Source of the DNA: a bacterium SCSIO 12741 | GTDB lineage: Bacteria; Bacteroidota; Bacteroidia; Flavobacteriales_G; Salibacteraceae | Direction of reading: 5' to 3' | Assembly (NCBI GenBank): GCA_024398055.1 | Contig: CP073749.1 | Span: 372,001 to 436,000, forward strand | DNA length: 64,000 nucleotides | Part shown: piece after piece, positions 18,001 to 25,810 of the stretch | Numbering within the stretch: position 1 is the stretch's first letter | Layout: each line of letters opens with the position of its first letter | Translations under genes and position numbers: made by a program | The notes under the pieces: generated by a model | What the model saw: only the letters and a program-made list of their open reading frames with translations | The model's database searches: none | Told to the model about the DNA's origin: nothing

Positions 18001-18594
18001 ATGAATAAATGGCTTAACAAAATAGAGCTACAGGATAATTTGGTCCGTTTAGTACCCATGACACTTGAGCATCTGGATGGCTTAACGATTGCTGTTCGGG
18101 ACGGTAACCTATGGGAACTTTGGTACACTACCGCTCCGGAGCCAGAGAACGTAAGGCGATACATTGAAACAGCTTTAGGAGAATACGACAAGGATGTTTC
18201 CCTTCCCTTTGTCGTTATTCGAAAAGCAGATTCTAAAATCATTGGCACCACTCGCTACATGAATGCGGATGGCCGGAACAAGCGATTGGAAATTGGGACT
18301 ACCTGGTACTCCAAATCCGCTCAACGCACCGGAGTAAACACTGCATGTAAATACCTCCTGCTCCACTATGCTTTTGAAAACCTAAATTGCATTGCAGTGG
18401 AGTTTAGGACACACTGGCACAATCAAGCTTCCCGAAAAGCCATTGAACGATTGGGAGCCAAACAAGATGGGATATTGAGAAATCATTCTATCGATAAAAG
18501 AGGTGGCCTCCGAGACACGGTTGTTTTCTCCATCCTTAACAGCGAATGGCCTGTGGTGAAAAGTTCACTGGAACAAATGATGCAGCGGAAATAG
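18001..18594 (+). CDS. GNAT family N-acetyltransferase (RimJ/RimL-like)
   Basis: This 197-residue cytoplasmic GNAT fold protein resembles RimJ/RimL-type acetyltransferases. Strand and motif order fit: NLVRLVPMTLEHLDGL at the N-terminus, IGTTRYMNADGRNKRLEIGTTW as beta4-beta5, the acetyl-CoA loop region SAQRTGVNTACKYLLLHYAFE, and the C-terminal NQASRKAIERLGAKQDGILRNH. The substrate is unknown. It ends 8 nt before the convergent stop codon of the next gene. Confidence 0.88.
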   Translation: MNKWLNKIELQDNLVRLVPMTLEHLDGLTIAVRDGNLWELWYTTAPEPENVRRYIETALGEYDKDVSLPFVVIRKADSKIIGTTRYMNADGRNKRLEIGTTWYSKSAQRTGVNTACKYLLLHYAFENLNCIAVEFRTHWHNQASRKAIERLGAKQDGILRNHSIDKRGGLRDTVVFSILNSEWPVVKSSLEQMMQRK

Positions 18595-18602
18595 TAGCCC
18601 CT

Positions 18603-19901
18603 TTATTCTGTTTCGAATTCCACCAAATGTGGCAATAGCGCTACGTCGTTGGAGGTTCTGAAATTACTTGTCACCCAAAACTTGTACTTGGTTTGTGGTT
18701 CCAGCTTCACCTGAAGTGTCCACGAAAGCGAATCCTCTGCCCAGATCCTATCCGTAACAAGAGGAAAAGCATCCTCTCCCAAATCAGAATAGTTAACTCC
18801 AGTGTTAAAACCATTGAGGGGTTCCGAAAACTGGATAGTGATTTGCTCGGTGTTCGGGTCCACCGCTTTGGATCCATTTTCGAAGGGCTGAAGGCGAACA
18901 ACACTTGGACGATTCTTTTGATCCTCTTTCCAGAGATCGTCAATGGCCTTGGAGAAAAAACCAGTTTGGTTGATAAAGGCATCAACGCTTTCTGAATCCT
19001 CATAATCCAGCTCAATAAGCTCCTTGATGGCTTGTCGCTTATCCGCTGCTTGTTCGTAATGACTTTCAGCGATAGCGTATCCAATGTAATAGCCCAAATC
19101 GCGTACCCCAAATTCATTCACGGAGTTACTCCACAGCCAATCGTGTGTCCATTCGTAGAACATTTCCTTTTCAAACTTTTCCTTTACACGGGGATTTCCC
19201 TTGCCATACTCAATGGCCGGAGCAGCGGAAGGGACACCCATGGCCTTAACAGATACAAATTCAGCCACACCTTCGTACAATACACGATAAAGCAAACGAT
19301 CGGAAATGGGATGTTGCTGGGTATGAACGTATTCATGAACATTGAGTAATACCAAATGATCCAATGGATTGGAGCCGAAGTAAGTTGCCAACCAATCATG
19401 CGTTCGACCTTCGAATTCGGAAATATCGATCGAGCTATCCGCCATGGCCAACTCACTGCCAATTAGTACTAAACTGTCGCGAGTAGTTCCATTGGTACGC
19501 ATACAACCCATGGTAAAATAAATAGCTGCGGGTCGCAGGGGCGAATAGATTGCCTCCAATTTGGTGATCCCGTCATTCAGTTCCTTGGCCATCCTTTTGG
19601 ACTGAAGCGTATTGGCTCGAAGGGAATTCAGGAATTTGGGGTAACGATTGATCATTTCCCGGTAATCCTCCAAGGTGTATTGACGAACTTCCCGAATTCG
19701 ATCCAGGCCAACAGAACCTCTTTGAATGTAGAGCGAATCTATTAGGTGCATTTGTCGGGCGCTATCGGTTTCCTGGACTACTGCATCAAAGGCCTGCCAG
19801 AAGTTGTCAATATCTGAAGTTACCACATGGCTGGTCTTTAATTCAGGTGACTGACAGGAAGCACAAAAGGCTATCAGTAAAAGCATCAATGCTTTATTCA
19901 T
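18603..19901 (-). CDS. Lipoprotein, putative HExxH metallopeptidase with C-terminal Ig-like domain
   Basis: This 432-residue protein has a lipoprotein signal (MNKALMLLLIAFCASC, Cys16). The central part has HEYVHTQQHP followed about 20 residues later by LYEGVAEFVS, a spacing that fits zinc peptidases with HExxH plus a downstream glutamate, as in the DUF2268 family. The segment IYFTMGCMRTNGTTRD...GSELAMAD upstream of it also resembles that family. The last 95 residues (from PSVVRLQPFENGSKAVDPN) resemble a Big_5-type Ig-like domain. It likely faces the periplasm or outer surface as an anchored peptidase; the substrate is unknown and activity is inferred from motifs. Confidence 0.75.
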   Translation of the reverse strand: MNKALMLLLIAFCASCQSPELKTSHVVTSDIDNFWQAFDAVVQETDSARQMHLIDSLYIQRGSVGLDRIREVRQYTLEDYREMINRYPKFLNSLRANTLQSKRMAKELNDGITKLEAIYSPLRPAAIYFTMGCMRTNGTTRDSLVLIGSELAMADSSIDISEFEGRTHDWLATYFGSNPLDHLVLLNVHEYVHTQQHPISDRLLYRVLYEGVAEFVSVKAMGVPSAAPAIEYGKGNPRVKEKFEKEMFYEWTHDWLWSNSVNEFGVRDLGYYIGYAIAESHYEQAADKRQAIKELIELDYEDSESVDAFINQTGFFSKAIDDLWKEDQKNRPSVVRLQPFENGSKAVDPNTEQITIQFSEPLNGFNTGVNYSDLGEDAFPLVTDRIWAEDSLSWTLQVKLEPQTKYKFWVTSNFRTSNDVALLPHLVEFETE

Positions 19902-20068
19902 TAGGTCTTCTTTTGCTGCTAAAACTAATCAATCCGAACACATTTATGGAATGAACCTAATGGCTAATATCCCAGCATCGTTGTACATTGCTCATTATTC
20001 AGTGGACGCCTTTGGATGACCAAAAAAACTCCAAAGATTTCGTATCCCGTACAATCAAACTTGAACAA

Positions 20069-20497
20069 ATGAAATTTAACCCCGATAGAATGATCTTGGA
20101 CTACAACAATGAGGTTTATGAAAAAGTGAGCCAAATTACCGGACTAAAATTTAAAACCCACATGAAAGGAAGTGGAGTAGTATTCGAGAAGATTTTTGAA
20201 ATGCATAATCTGATCTCAGGAAAGAAGCACTTTTTGCTTCTCACAAACTCCAACTCCATTCCATTCACCAACCGGGATGAATTCATTCAAAGTTTTATTC
20301 TATGGCTCAAAAAAAGTATTGCCGGGCTCAATAATGATCACCAACAATTGAACGATGAAGAGAACCAAGCCCTAGTAGACGAAAACTACATCTTCATCCA
20401 AAAGGATAGAATTGCTTACTCCGGAGAAAAGCAACTTAAGCTCCTTAACAAAATGAGAGAGCTGCGTGGTGAAGTACCCGATGTAAACAAAAAATAA
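20069..20497 (+). CDS. Hypothetical protein
   Basis: No family is recognised for this 142-residue soluble, charged protein. It contains a mixed alpha/beta pattern (KHFLLLTNSNSIPFTNRDEFIQSFILWLKKSI) and an acidic C-terminal third. The reading frame can be extended to a TTG at 19988; the ATG at 20069 is preferred because it has a normal start codon, but the N-terminus is uncertain. It precedes the S41 protease gene by 38 nt in the same direction and may share its transcript. Confidence 0.55.
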   Translation: MKFNPDRMILDYNNEVYEKVSQITGLKFKTHMKGSGVVFEKIFEMHNLISGKKHFLLLTNSNSIPFTNRDEFIQSFILWLKKSIAGLNNDHQQLNDEENQALVDENYIFIQKDRIAYSGEKQLKLLNKMRELRGEVPDVNKK

Positions 20498-20535
20498 AAT
20501 CGGCCAGATTACGATATCCATTCCAAAATAATTTC

Positions 20536-21773
20536 ATGAGGATCACAATCTTCTTAGGGCTATTTCTTTCCGTAATCTCGACTCAAGGCCAGGGCCTGTC
20601 TCAGGAGGAAAAAAAGGCCGGCTTAACCCTTGCCTGGAAAACGGCTCAAGACCAATTTGTCTATTTCGATCAAGTCTCGGTGAATTGGGACAGTTTGTAC
20701 CAAGCTAACCTACCCCAGGTTTTGGCCTCAAACTCCACTAAGGAGTATTATGAAATTCTGATAAAATTCTACGCTCAACTTAAAGATGGGCACACCTGGA
20801 TTTGGTACCCGGATTCCATCAACGATCAACTCAATACTATCCCAATTGAAACCGCCCTGATCGAAAACAAGATTATCGTAACCAATGTGCTTAATCCCGA
20901 GTTATCCAAAAGGATTCATCGAGGAGACGAAATAGTGACCATCCAGGGAATTTCCGCGATAGAATACGGGAGACAATTCATCATGCCTTTTGTGAGCAGC
21001 AGCACCGAGCAGGATTTGCTCTTACGAACCTATTCCTACGATCTGTTTTTAGGAAACATGGATGAGGATGTAAGACTGGAACTAAAAAGACAACAGGATA
21101 ATAGCGTTCAAACCATCCAGGTTAGCCGGAATTTGGAGTTCACCAATACCTTTCAATCCTACGAATTCCAGGTTCTTTCGGATAACGTCGGCTACCTAAA
21201 AATCAACACTTTTTACGAACGGAATTACAAAGCCATTTTTGACTCGCTATATTCAGTCATTCTCCCACCGATGGCCTTCTCATCGATCTTAGGCAAAACG
21301 GTGGAGGTTCAGGTCTTCAGGGAAATTATATCCTATCGCATTTTATAGAATCCCCTACTCTTTCAGCTAAGTACAAAACGAGAAGCGGTCCTGACGGACA
21401 GTGGGAAGAATTTCCGGCAGACACCATCTATCCGCAATCCAATAAAGAGATTTACGCCAAGCCCGTGATTCTACTCATTGGAAGTGGAACCTACTCCGCA
21501 GCAGAAGACTTCTGCCTCGCCTTCGATCAGGCCCATCGAGGAATTAAAATCGGCACCAAAACCTCAGGGAGCACCGGAAACTCTACCGGATTCGATCTTC
21601 CTGGTGGCGGTTATGGTCAAGTCACCATAAAAAGAGATTCCTACGTTGATGGAAAGGAATTTGTCGGTTATGGAATTGAGCCCGAAATAGAGGTGGAAAC
21701 TACCATTCAGGATGTAATTGAGGGCCGGGATACCGTTTTGTTGAAAGCAATCGAAGTTCTGAAAGATCGATAA
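20536..21773 (+). pseudogene. S41 family peptidase broken by a frameshift near 21264
   Basis: Together the two frames encode one S41 (tail-specific protease-like) enzyme. The first frame (20536 to about 21264) holds a signal peptide (MRITIFLGLFLSVISTQGQ), the N-terminal domain and a PDZ-like region (LSKRIHRGDEIVTIQGISA), up to GYLKINTFYER. At the run CTCCC (21262-21266) one base appears to be missing. Continuing in the frame ACC GAT GGC at 21267 gives TDGLLIDLRQNGGGSGLQGN, the expected S41 sequence, then the nucleophile Ser in GSGTYSAAEDF and the candidate base Lys in GTKTSGSTGNS. Without correction the first frame stops at 21348 before the active site. It could be a real pseudogene or a base-call error in a C run. 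Confidence 0.85.
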
Positions 21774-21822
21774 ACTTCTATTGAAAATTCTCGTTCTCTG
21801 ACTTCACTCTCGTTCTGTCTTC

Positions 21823-21891
21823 GTACCGAAGGCGGGAAGCCCCATCCGAACAGCGTTCTGCCGGGCGGGGAACCCTCACTCTGTAACCAGA
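21823..21891 (-). pseudogene. Partial tRNA-Leu-like remnant with an insertion in the T-loop region
   Basis: The 16 nt at 21823-21838 are identical to the 3' end of the tRNA-Leu at 21960-21975. The 22 nt at 21870-21891 match 21978-21999 of the tRNA with three mismatches. Between them are 31 nt where the real tRNA has 2, and the insert is partly self-complementary (GAAC-AGC-GTTC). The 5' half of the tRNA is absent. It lies just downstream of the tRNA on the same strand. Confidence 0.6.
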
Positions 21892-21920
21892 GATCGCTTT
21901 CACCAATTTCAGTTTAGGCC

Positions 21921-21954
21921 AAAAAAAAAGACCCAATCTTTCGAGAGGGTCTTT
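21921..21954 (-). terminator. Rho-independent terminator of tRNA-Leu
   Basis: On the minus strand the stem AAAGACCC/GGGTCTTT (21947-21954 with 21927-21934) with an inner TCT-CGAA-AGA hairpin is followed by a run of T residues. It begins 7 nt after the tRNA 3' end. Confidence 0.85.
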
Positions 21955-21960
21955 CTGTAG

Positions 21961-22044
21961 TACCGAAGGCGGGAATCGAACCCGCACTCTGTTGCCAGAA
22001 CTGGATTTTGAATCCAGCGCGTCTACCAGTTCCGCCACTTCGGC
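21961..22044 (-). tRNA. tRNA-Leu (anticodon CAA)
   Basis: The minus strand folds into a complete class II tRNA of 84 nt. It has acceptor GCCGAAG/CTTCGGT (a terminal G-U pair) with discriminator A, a D-arm, and the anticodon arm CTGGA-TTCAAAA-TCCAG giving anticodon CAA. A variable arm and a T-arm GCGGG-TTCGATT-CCCGC follow. The CCA end is not encoded. CAA reads the UUG leucine codon. Confidence 0.96.
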
Positions 22045-22219
22045 AAGTTTAATCTTCCTGGCTTTCGCCATTTGGATTAGCGGGGTGCAAATTTATTCAA
22101 ATGTTTGATTTGTACAATCGGGTAATGAAAAAAAGCTGGAATAACTTTAGAAAAACCCATACTCCAATTGAATAACTCTCCGAATTAGAACAACATAGGT
22201 CATTCAAAAAAATAAGGGC

Positions 22220-23479
22220 TTAAGTCTTCTGCTTCTTCTTACGAGCAGCTGGAAACAGCACATTGTTTAGAATCAAACGATACCCTGGTGAATTGGGGTG
22301 TAAGTCCAGGTCGGTGGGAGGATCACCTACATAATGCTGGTAATCTTCCGGATCATGACCTCCATAGAAGGTCCACTGCCCTTTTCCATATTTTCCGTGA
22401 ATGTACTTGGCACTCTCCAGGGATTTATTCTCTCCCATGATCAACACTTCGGGCTTGATGTATCGCTTATTGAAGGCGGTGGTTTGTCCCATAAACCCTT
22501 TGATTCTTTTCTCATGACTCTGGGTCAACATGGTGGGAACAGGATCCCACTTGGCACTGTAATCAAACAGGGTAAAGAAATCGATATTCTCAGGAGTCCG
22601 GGCATGAACCATGGTCGCATCAATGGTGCTGAATTCGTACTCCATCGGATTGCGGGTCAACATAAAGTCTTTGAAGGCAAAGGTTTTGGCAAAATCCAAA
22701 TGTTCATGAGCATGGGCATCGGCAGGGTCACCATCAAACATGCTTTCACAAATATCAACTTCCTCAGCACTAAGGGCAATATCGTAAGAATCGGTACCGG
22801 AGCACATGGTGAATAGAAATCCTCCACCAGCCGTGTATTCTTTGATTTTTAATGCCACTCCCAGCTTCAGCTCAGATACTTTATTGAATCCCAATCGAGC
22901 CGCTGTTTCTTCAAATTCCTTTACCTGAGCCTGGTACCAGGCAGCATTTCGGTAGGCCGCATAAAATCTTCCATATTGCCCGGTAAAATCTTCATGATGC
23001 AAGTGCAACCAATCGTACAGGTGCAAATCGCCACGTACAATTTCGTCGTCATAAATTACGTCATAAGGAATCTCAGCATAGGTCAAAACCAGAGTTACAG
23101 CATCATCCCAAGGTTGTTTTCCTTTGGGTGAATAGACTGCAATCTTGGGAGATTTTTCCAGCTTCATCACCTCCATGTTTACTTCGGGATTGGCTATTTC
23201 AGCCTTAATCGAGGCGGCTTGAGCATCAGGAATAATCTCATAACTCACCCCTCGAATGATACACTCACTCTCAATATCCTTGGAGTATTGGGTCATAAAG
23301 CTCCCGCCTCTGTAGTTGAGCAGCCATTCTACATCTACCTCATGAGCCAATACCCAATAGGCGATGCCATAAGATTTCAGGTGGTTCTTCTGTGAATGAT
23401 CCATCGGCAACAAAATGCGTGTAGACCAAGCATTTACAGAAAACAGCACCAACAACGTGACGGTTAGAATTCGAATCAT
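22220..23479 (-). CDS. Exported conserved protein commonly (mis)named asparagine synthetase B
   Basis: This 419-residue protein matches a Bacteroidota family often annotated as asparagine synthetase B. The hallmarks are SQKNHLKSYGIAYWVL, WLLNYRGGSF, AVYSPKGKQPWDDAVTLVLTY, YDWLHLHHEDFTGQYG, WTFYGGHDPEDYQH and LHPNSPGYRLILNNVLFPAA. From the ATG at 23479 it has a signal peptide (MIRILTVTLLVLFSVNAWS), so it is periplasmic or secreted. It lacks the N-terminal catalytic Cys of a glutamine amidotransferase and any ATP-pyrophosphatase SGGxDS motif, so the usual name is very probably wrong. The frame is open to 23542, but that extension disrupts the signal peptide. Function is unknown. Confidence 0.85.
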   Translation of the reverse strand: MIRILTVTLLVLFSVNAWSTRILLPMDHSQKNHLKSYGIAYWVLAHEVDVEWLLNYRGGSFMTQYSKDIESECIIRGVSYEIIPDAQAASIKAEIANPEVNMEVMKLEKSPKIAVYSPKGKQPWDDAVTLVLTYAEIPYDVIYDDEIVRGDLHLYDWLHLHHEDFTGQYGRFYAAYRNAAWYQAQVKEFEETAARLGFNKVSELKLGVALKIKEYTAGGGFLFTMCSGTDSYDIALSAEEVDICESMFDGDPADAHAHEHLDFAKTFAFKDFMLTRNPMEYEFSTIDATMVHARTPENIDFFTLFDYSAKWDPVPTMLTQSHEKRIKGFMGQTTAFNKRYIKPEVLIMGENKSLESAKYIHGKYGKGQWTFYGGHDPEDYQHYVGDPPTDLDLHPNSPGYRLILNNVLFPAARKKKQKT

Positions 23480-23539
23480 GGTGAACAAATGTAACGAATG
23501 AAAAGGCTGGATAGTCTTAAGGAGCGTTAAATCAATTTT

Positions 23540-23599
23540 CAATCTTGAATCTTGAATCTTGAATCTTGAGGGTTTACGCCTTTTGAAGATTCAAGATTG
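23540..23599. repeat. Short tandem TTGAATC repeats with an inverted copy
   Basis: CAATCTTGAATCTTGAATCT and its continuation contain four tandem copies of a 7-nt unit (AATCTTG) at about 23540-23569. The 14-mer CAATCTTGAATCTT at 23540-23553 recurs as its exact reverse complement at 23586-23599, which also encodes the end of the DUF3592 protein. It could form a hairpin between the two genes and act as a processing or stop signal. Confidence 0.75.
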
Positions 23600-24013
23600 G
23601 AAATTCGAGATTCCTAGACTGGCTGCCATTCCGCCTAAAATGAATAGTGCACCAACCACTATTACTCCAAGAGGAACCAGAACTCGAGTGGAGTAATCAT
23701 TCTTCATGACTTCATATTTACTCCCCTTTTTCTGATAGATGATTTTGATGACCTTTTCTTTGGGTTTCCAAAAGCTTCCAGACTTTAACTTTTGACGAAC
23801 TACTTCGCCTTCTTGGTCATAAAATTGAACGATTGGAAAATACTGTTTGCCGTCCTCATCTGAATATTCCTTGAACCCAACAATTTCGGCATCGGTTTGC
23901 GTTCCGTCTCGCTCCAATCGTTTTGTTCTCCACCAAAGAAAAAGACCAAGAATAATAATTAGAATTCCAACTCCATAGGTGGGAAGGGCGGATAGGATAT
24001 CAGTGGAGTTCAT
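23591..24013 (-). CDS. DUF3592 membrane protein
   Basis: This 140-residue protein has an N-terminal membrane span (TYGVGILIIILGLFLWW), a DUF3592-type soluble beta region (DAEIVGFKEYSDEDGKQYFPIVQFYDQEGE and the basic loop after it), and a second span near the C-terminus (VLVPLGVIVVGALFILGGMAA). DUF3592 proteins are small membrane proteins of unknown function. The last residues (ISNFQS) are encoded within the intergenic inverted repeat, which suggests the repeat invaded the gene end. Confidence 0.8.
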   Translation of the reverse strand: MNSTDILSALPTYGVGILIIILGLFLWWRTKRLERDGTQTDAEIVGFKEYSDEDGKQYFPIVQFYDQEGEVVRQKLKSGSFWKPKEKVIKIIYQKKGSKYEVMKNDYSTRVLVPLGVIVVGALFILGGMAASLGISNFQS

Positions 24014-24063
24014 GGCAATTTTATAGGTTAAGGCTAAACTCCAATCCGAGACAATCTTTAATG

Positions 24064-24103
24064 TTAAGATTTAAGATTTCTCTTTATGATTTAAGATTCT
24101 TAA
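24064..24103. repeat. Short AT-rich direct repeats (GATTTAAGATT)
   Basis: TTAAGATTTAAGATTT at 24064-24079 is followed by GATTTAAGATTCTTAA at 24088-24103, overlapping the dnaB stop codon. The unit resembles the AAGATTCAAGATT element at 23586, so this looks like a second copy of the same intergenic repeat type. Confidence 0.6.
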
Positions 24104-25629
24104 AACGGAACCTCATCCGATCCACTGCCGTCGTCGTTCATTTTTGAACTTCGGATCATGCCGCCGGTTTCGTCGAATTCGTTGTTGACCACTCCAATTG
24201 GGCCAAAGCCTTCGTTGTTGAATTCTTCGCGGTTCATAAACTTGGCAAGGTTTGCTACGAATCGAAGTTTAACGGTATCAAGACTACCATTCCTGTGCTT
24301 CGCTACGATCAATTCTCCCAAGTCATCTGTTGGCATTCCGTCTTCGTCTTCGGTAATTCCGTAGTAGGCCGGACGGTAGATGAACATTACCATATCCGCA
24401 TCCTGCTCGATCGCTCCCGATTCCCTAAGGTCAGACAGCATCGGACGTTTCTCCCCTCCCCTGGTTTCTACCGCACGACTCAACTGAGACAGAGCGATAA
24501 TTGGAACACTCAATTCTTTCGCAATACTCTTGATCGATCGGGAAATGGTCGAGATTTCCTGCTCCCGGTTTCCGTCATTACTTCCGGATGTCATCAGCTG
24601 GAGGTAATCGATGATTACCAATTGAATATCGTGTTGCGACTTCAGGCGTCGACATTTTGCACGGAGTTCGAAGATCGAAAGGGCCGGAGTATCATCAATA
24701 AAAATCGGAGCTTCAGACAAGCGATTAATCTTGGCATTAAGCTGCTCCCATTCGTGATTCTCAAGCGTACCTTTTTTCAGTTTTTCCTGAGACAGTTCAG
24801 TTTCACTCGCAATCAAACGATTGACCAACTGAAGGGCTGACATCTCCAGCGAGAACACCGCAACCCCTTTGTTAAATTCCACCGCCGTGTTACGAGCCAA
24901 AGAAAGTACGAAGGCCGTTTTACCCATACCAGGACGTGCAGCCAGTACAATCATATCCGAAGGCTGGAAACCAGAAGTTAACTGGTCCAGATCGCGGAAT
25001 CCGGTTTCAACCCCGGAAACCCCACCTTCTTTTTGAGCTACTTCTTCAATTTGCTGGATCGCCTGATGAATGAGTTCGTGCATTTTCTCGGAACTCCGTT
25101 TCAGGTTACCCTGAGCAATTCCAAACAGATCCTGCTCAGCTTGATTCAACAAGCTAAATACGTCGGTGGTATCGTCGTAAGCGTTTTTGATCGTGTCGGA
25201 CGAAATCCGAATCAATTCACGAAGAATAAATTTCTGAGAAATAATACGAGCGTGGTATTCCACATTCGCCGTAGAAGCCACTCGGTTCGTCAGCTGAGAA
25301 ATGTAGTAGGGCCCACCAATAAAGTCGAGGTGACCGGCACTTTTCAATTGTTGAGTAACCGTTAGAATATCTACAGGCTCCGACTCGTGGAAGAGCAACA
25401 TGATGGCCTCGAAGATTTTTTGGTGCGCTTCTTTGTAGAAACTTTCTGGCTTCAGAATATCGATCACATCGTTGACCGCTTCCTTCTCCAGCATCATCGC
25501 TCCCAGGACAGCCTCTTCAAGTTCAACGGCTTGAGGTGGTATTTTACCCAATTCCAATCCTGTTGGCATGGGTGCTTTTTTTCTCCTCCTACCAGTTGAC
25601 TCCCCTATTATATCCTTCATACTGTCCAT
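24100..25629 (-). CDS. dnaB: Replicative DNA helicase DnaB
   Basis: This 509-residue hexameric helicase unwinds DNA 5' to 3' at the replication fork. The DnaB N-terminal domain (about 30-135; PPQAVELEEAVLGAMMLE) is followed by the RecA-like domain with the DnaB-specific VETGFRDLDQLTSGFQPSD. The Walker A motif is ARPGMGKTAF (Lys237), Walker B is LVIIDYLQLM, and the conserved LSQLSRAVE and SGAIEQDADMVMFIYR segments are present. The length is normal and there is no intein. ATGs at 25629 and 25620 are both possible starts. It is divergent from the Omp85-family gene. Confidence 0.97.
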   Translation of the reverse strand: MDSMKDIIGESTGRRRKKAPMPTGLELGKIPPQAVELEEAVLGAMMLEKEAVNDVIDILKPESFYKEAHQKIFEAIMLLFHESEPVDILTVTQQLKSAGHLDFIGGPYYISQLTNRVASTANVEYHARIISQKFILRELIRISSDTIKNAYDDTTDVFSLLNQAEQDLFGIAQGNLKRSSEKMHELIHQAIQQIEEVAQKEGGVSGVETGFRDLDQLTSGFQPSDMIVLAARPGMGKTAFVLSLARNTAVEFNKGVAVFSLEMSALQLVNRLIASETELSQEKLKKGTLENHEWEQLNAKINRLSEAPIFIDDTPALSIFELRAKCRRLKSQHDIQLVIIDYLQLMTSGSNDGNREQEISTISRSIKSIAKELSVPIIALSQLSRAVETRGGEKRPMLSDLRESGAIEQDADMVMFIYRPAYYGITEDEDGMPTDDLGELIVAKHRNGSLDTVKLRFVANLAKFMNREEFNNEGFGPIGVVNNEFDETGGMIRSSKMNDDGSGSDEVPF

Positions 25630-25759
25630 GGCGCAAATTAAAGACTAAAGTTCCTGAATCAAGCTCAAGTTTCTTCACAAAGTCATCATAAGTTATCAAA
25701 GGTAGTTTTAAACAATTGTGGAATACAGGTTTAAACGAAGACCAGCCGCTCATTTCACG

Positions 25760-25767
25760 TAACTTTG
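25760..25767 (+). promoter_or_regulatory. Bacteroidota -7 element (TAACTTTG)
   Basis: TAACTTTG matches TAnnTTTG and lies 44 nt upstream of the proposed start of the Omp85-family gene. No TTG at standard spacing is visible, so this is a modest prediction. Confidence 0.4.
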
Positions 25768-25810
25768 AAACAATTTTGCACGCAATCTGCGTTGTAAAGC
25801 AGCTATTATT

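Noticed and set aside
21262-21267. Programmed ribosomal frameshift in the S41 protease gene
   Set aside because: There is no slippery heptamer of known type or downstream pseudoknot that I can see; a lost base explains it more simply.
21839-21869. CCCCATCCGAAC-like sequence resembling part of 5S rRNA
   Set aside because: Only about a dozen bases are similar and nothing else of a 5S rRNA follows; more likely chance within the tRNA-fragment insertion.
22220-23479. Asparagine synthetase B as a functional call
   Set aside because: The protein is exported and lacks both catalytic signatures of that enzyme; the label seems to be propagated by annotation.
23540-23570. Tandem 7-nt repeats resembling a repeat array
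   Set aside because: Units are adjacent, far too short and have no spacers, so it is not a CRISPR array; no cas gene is present.
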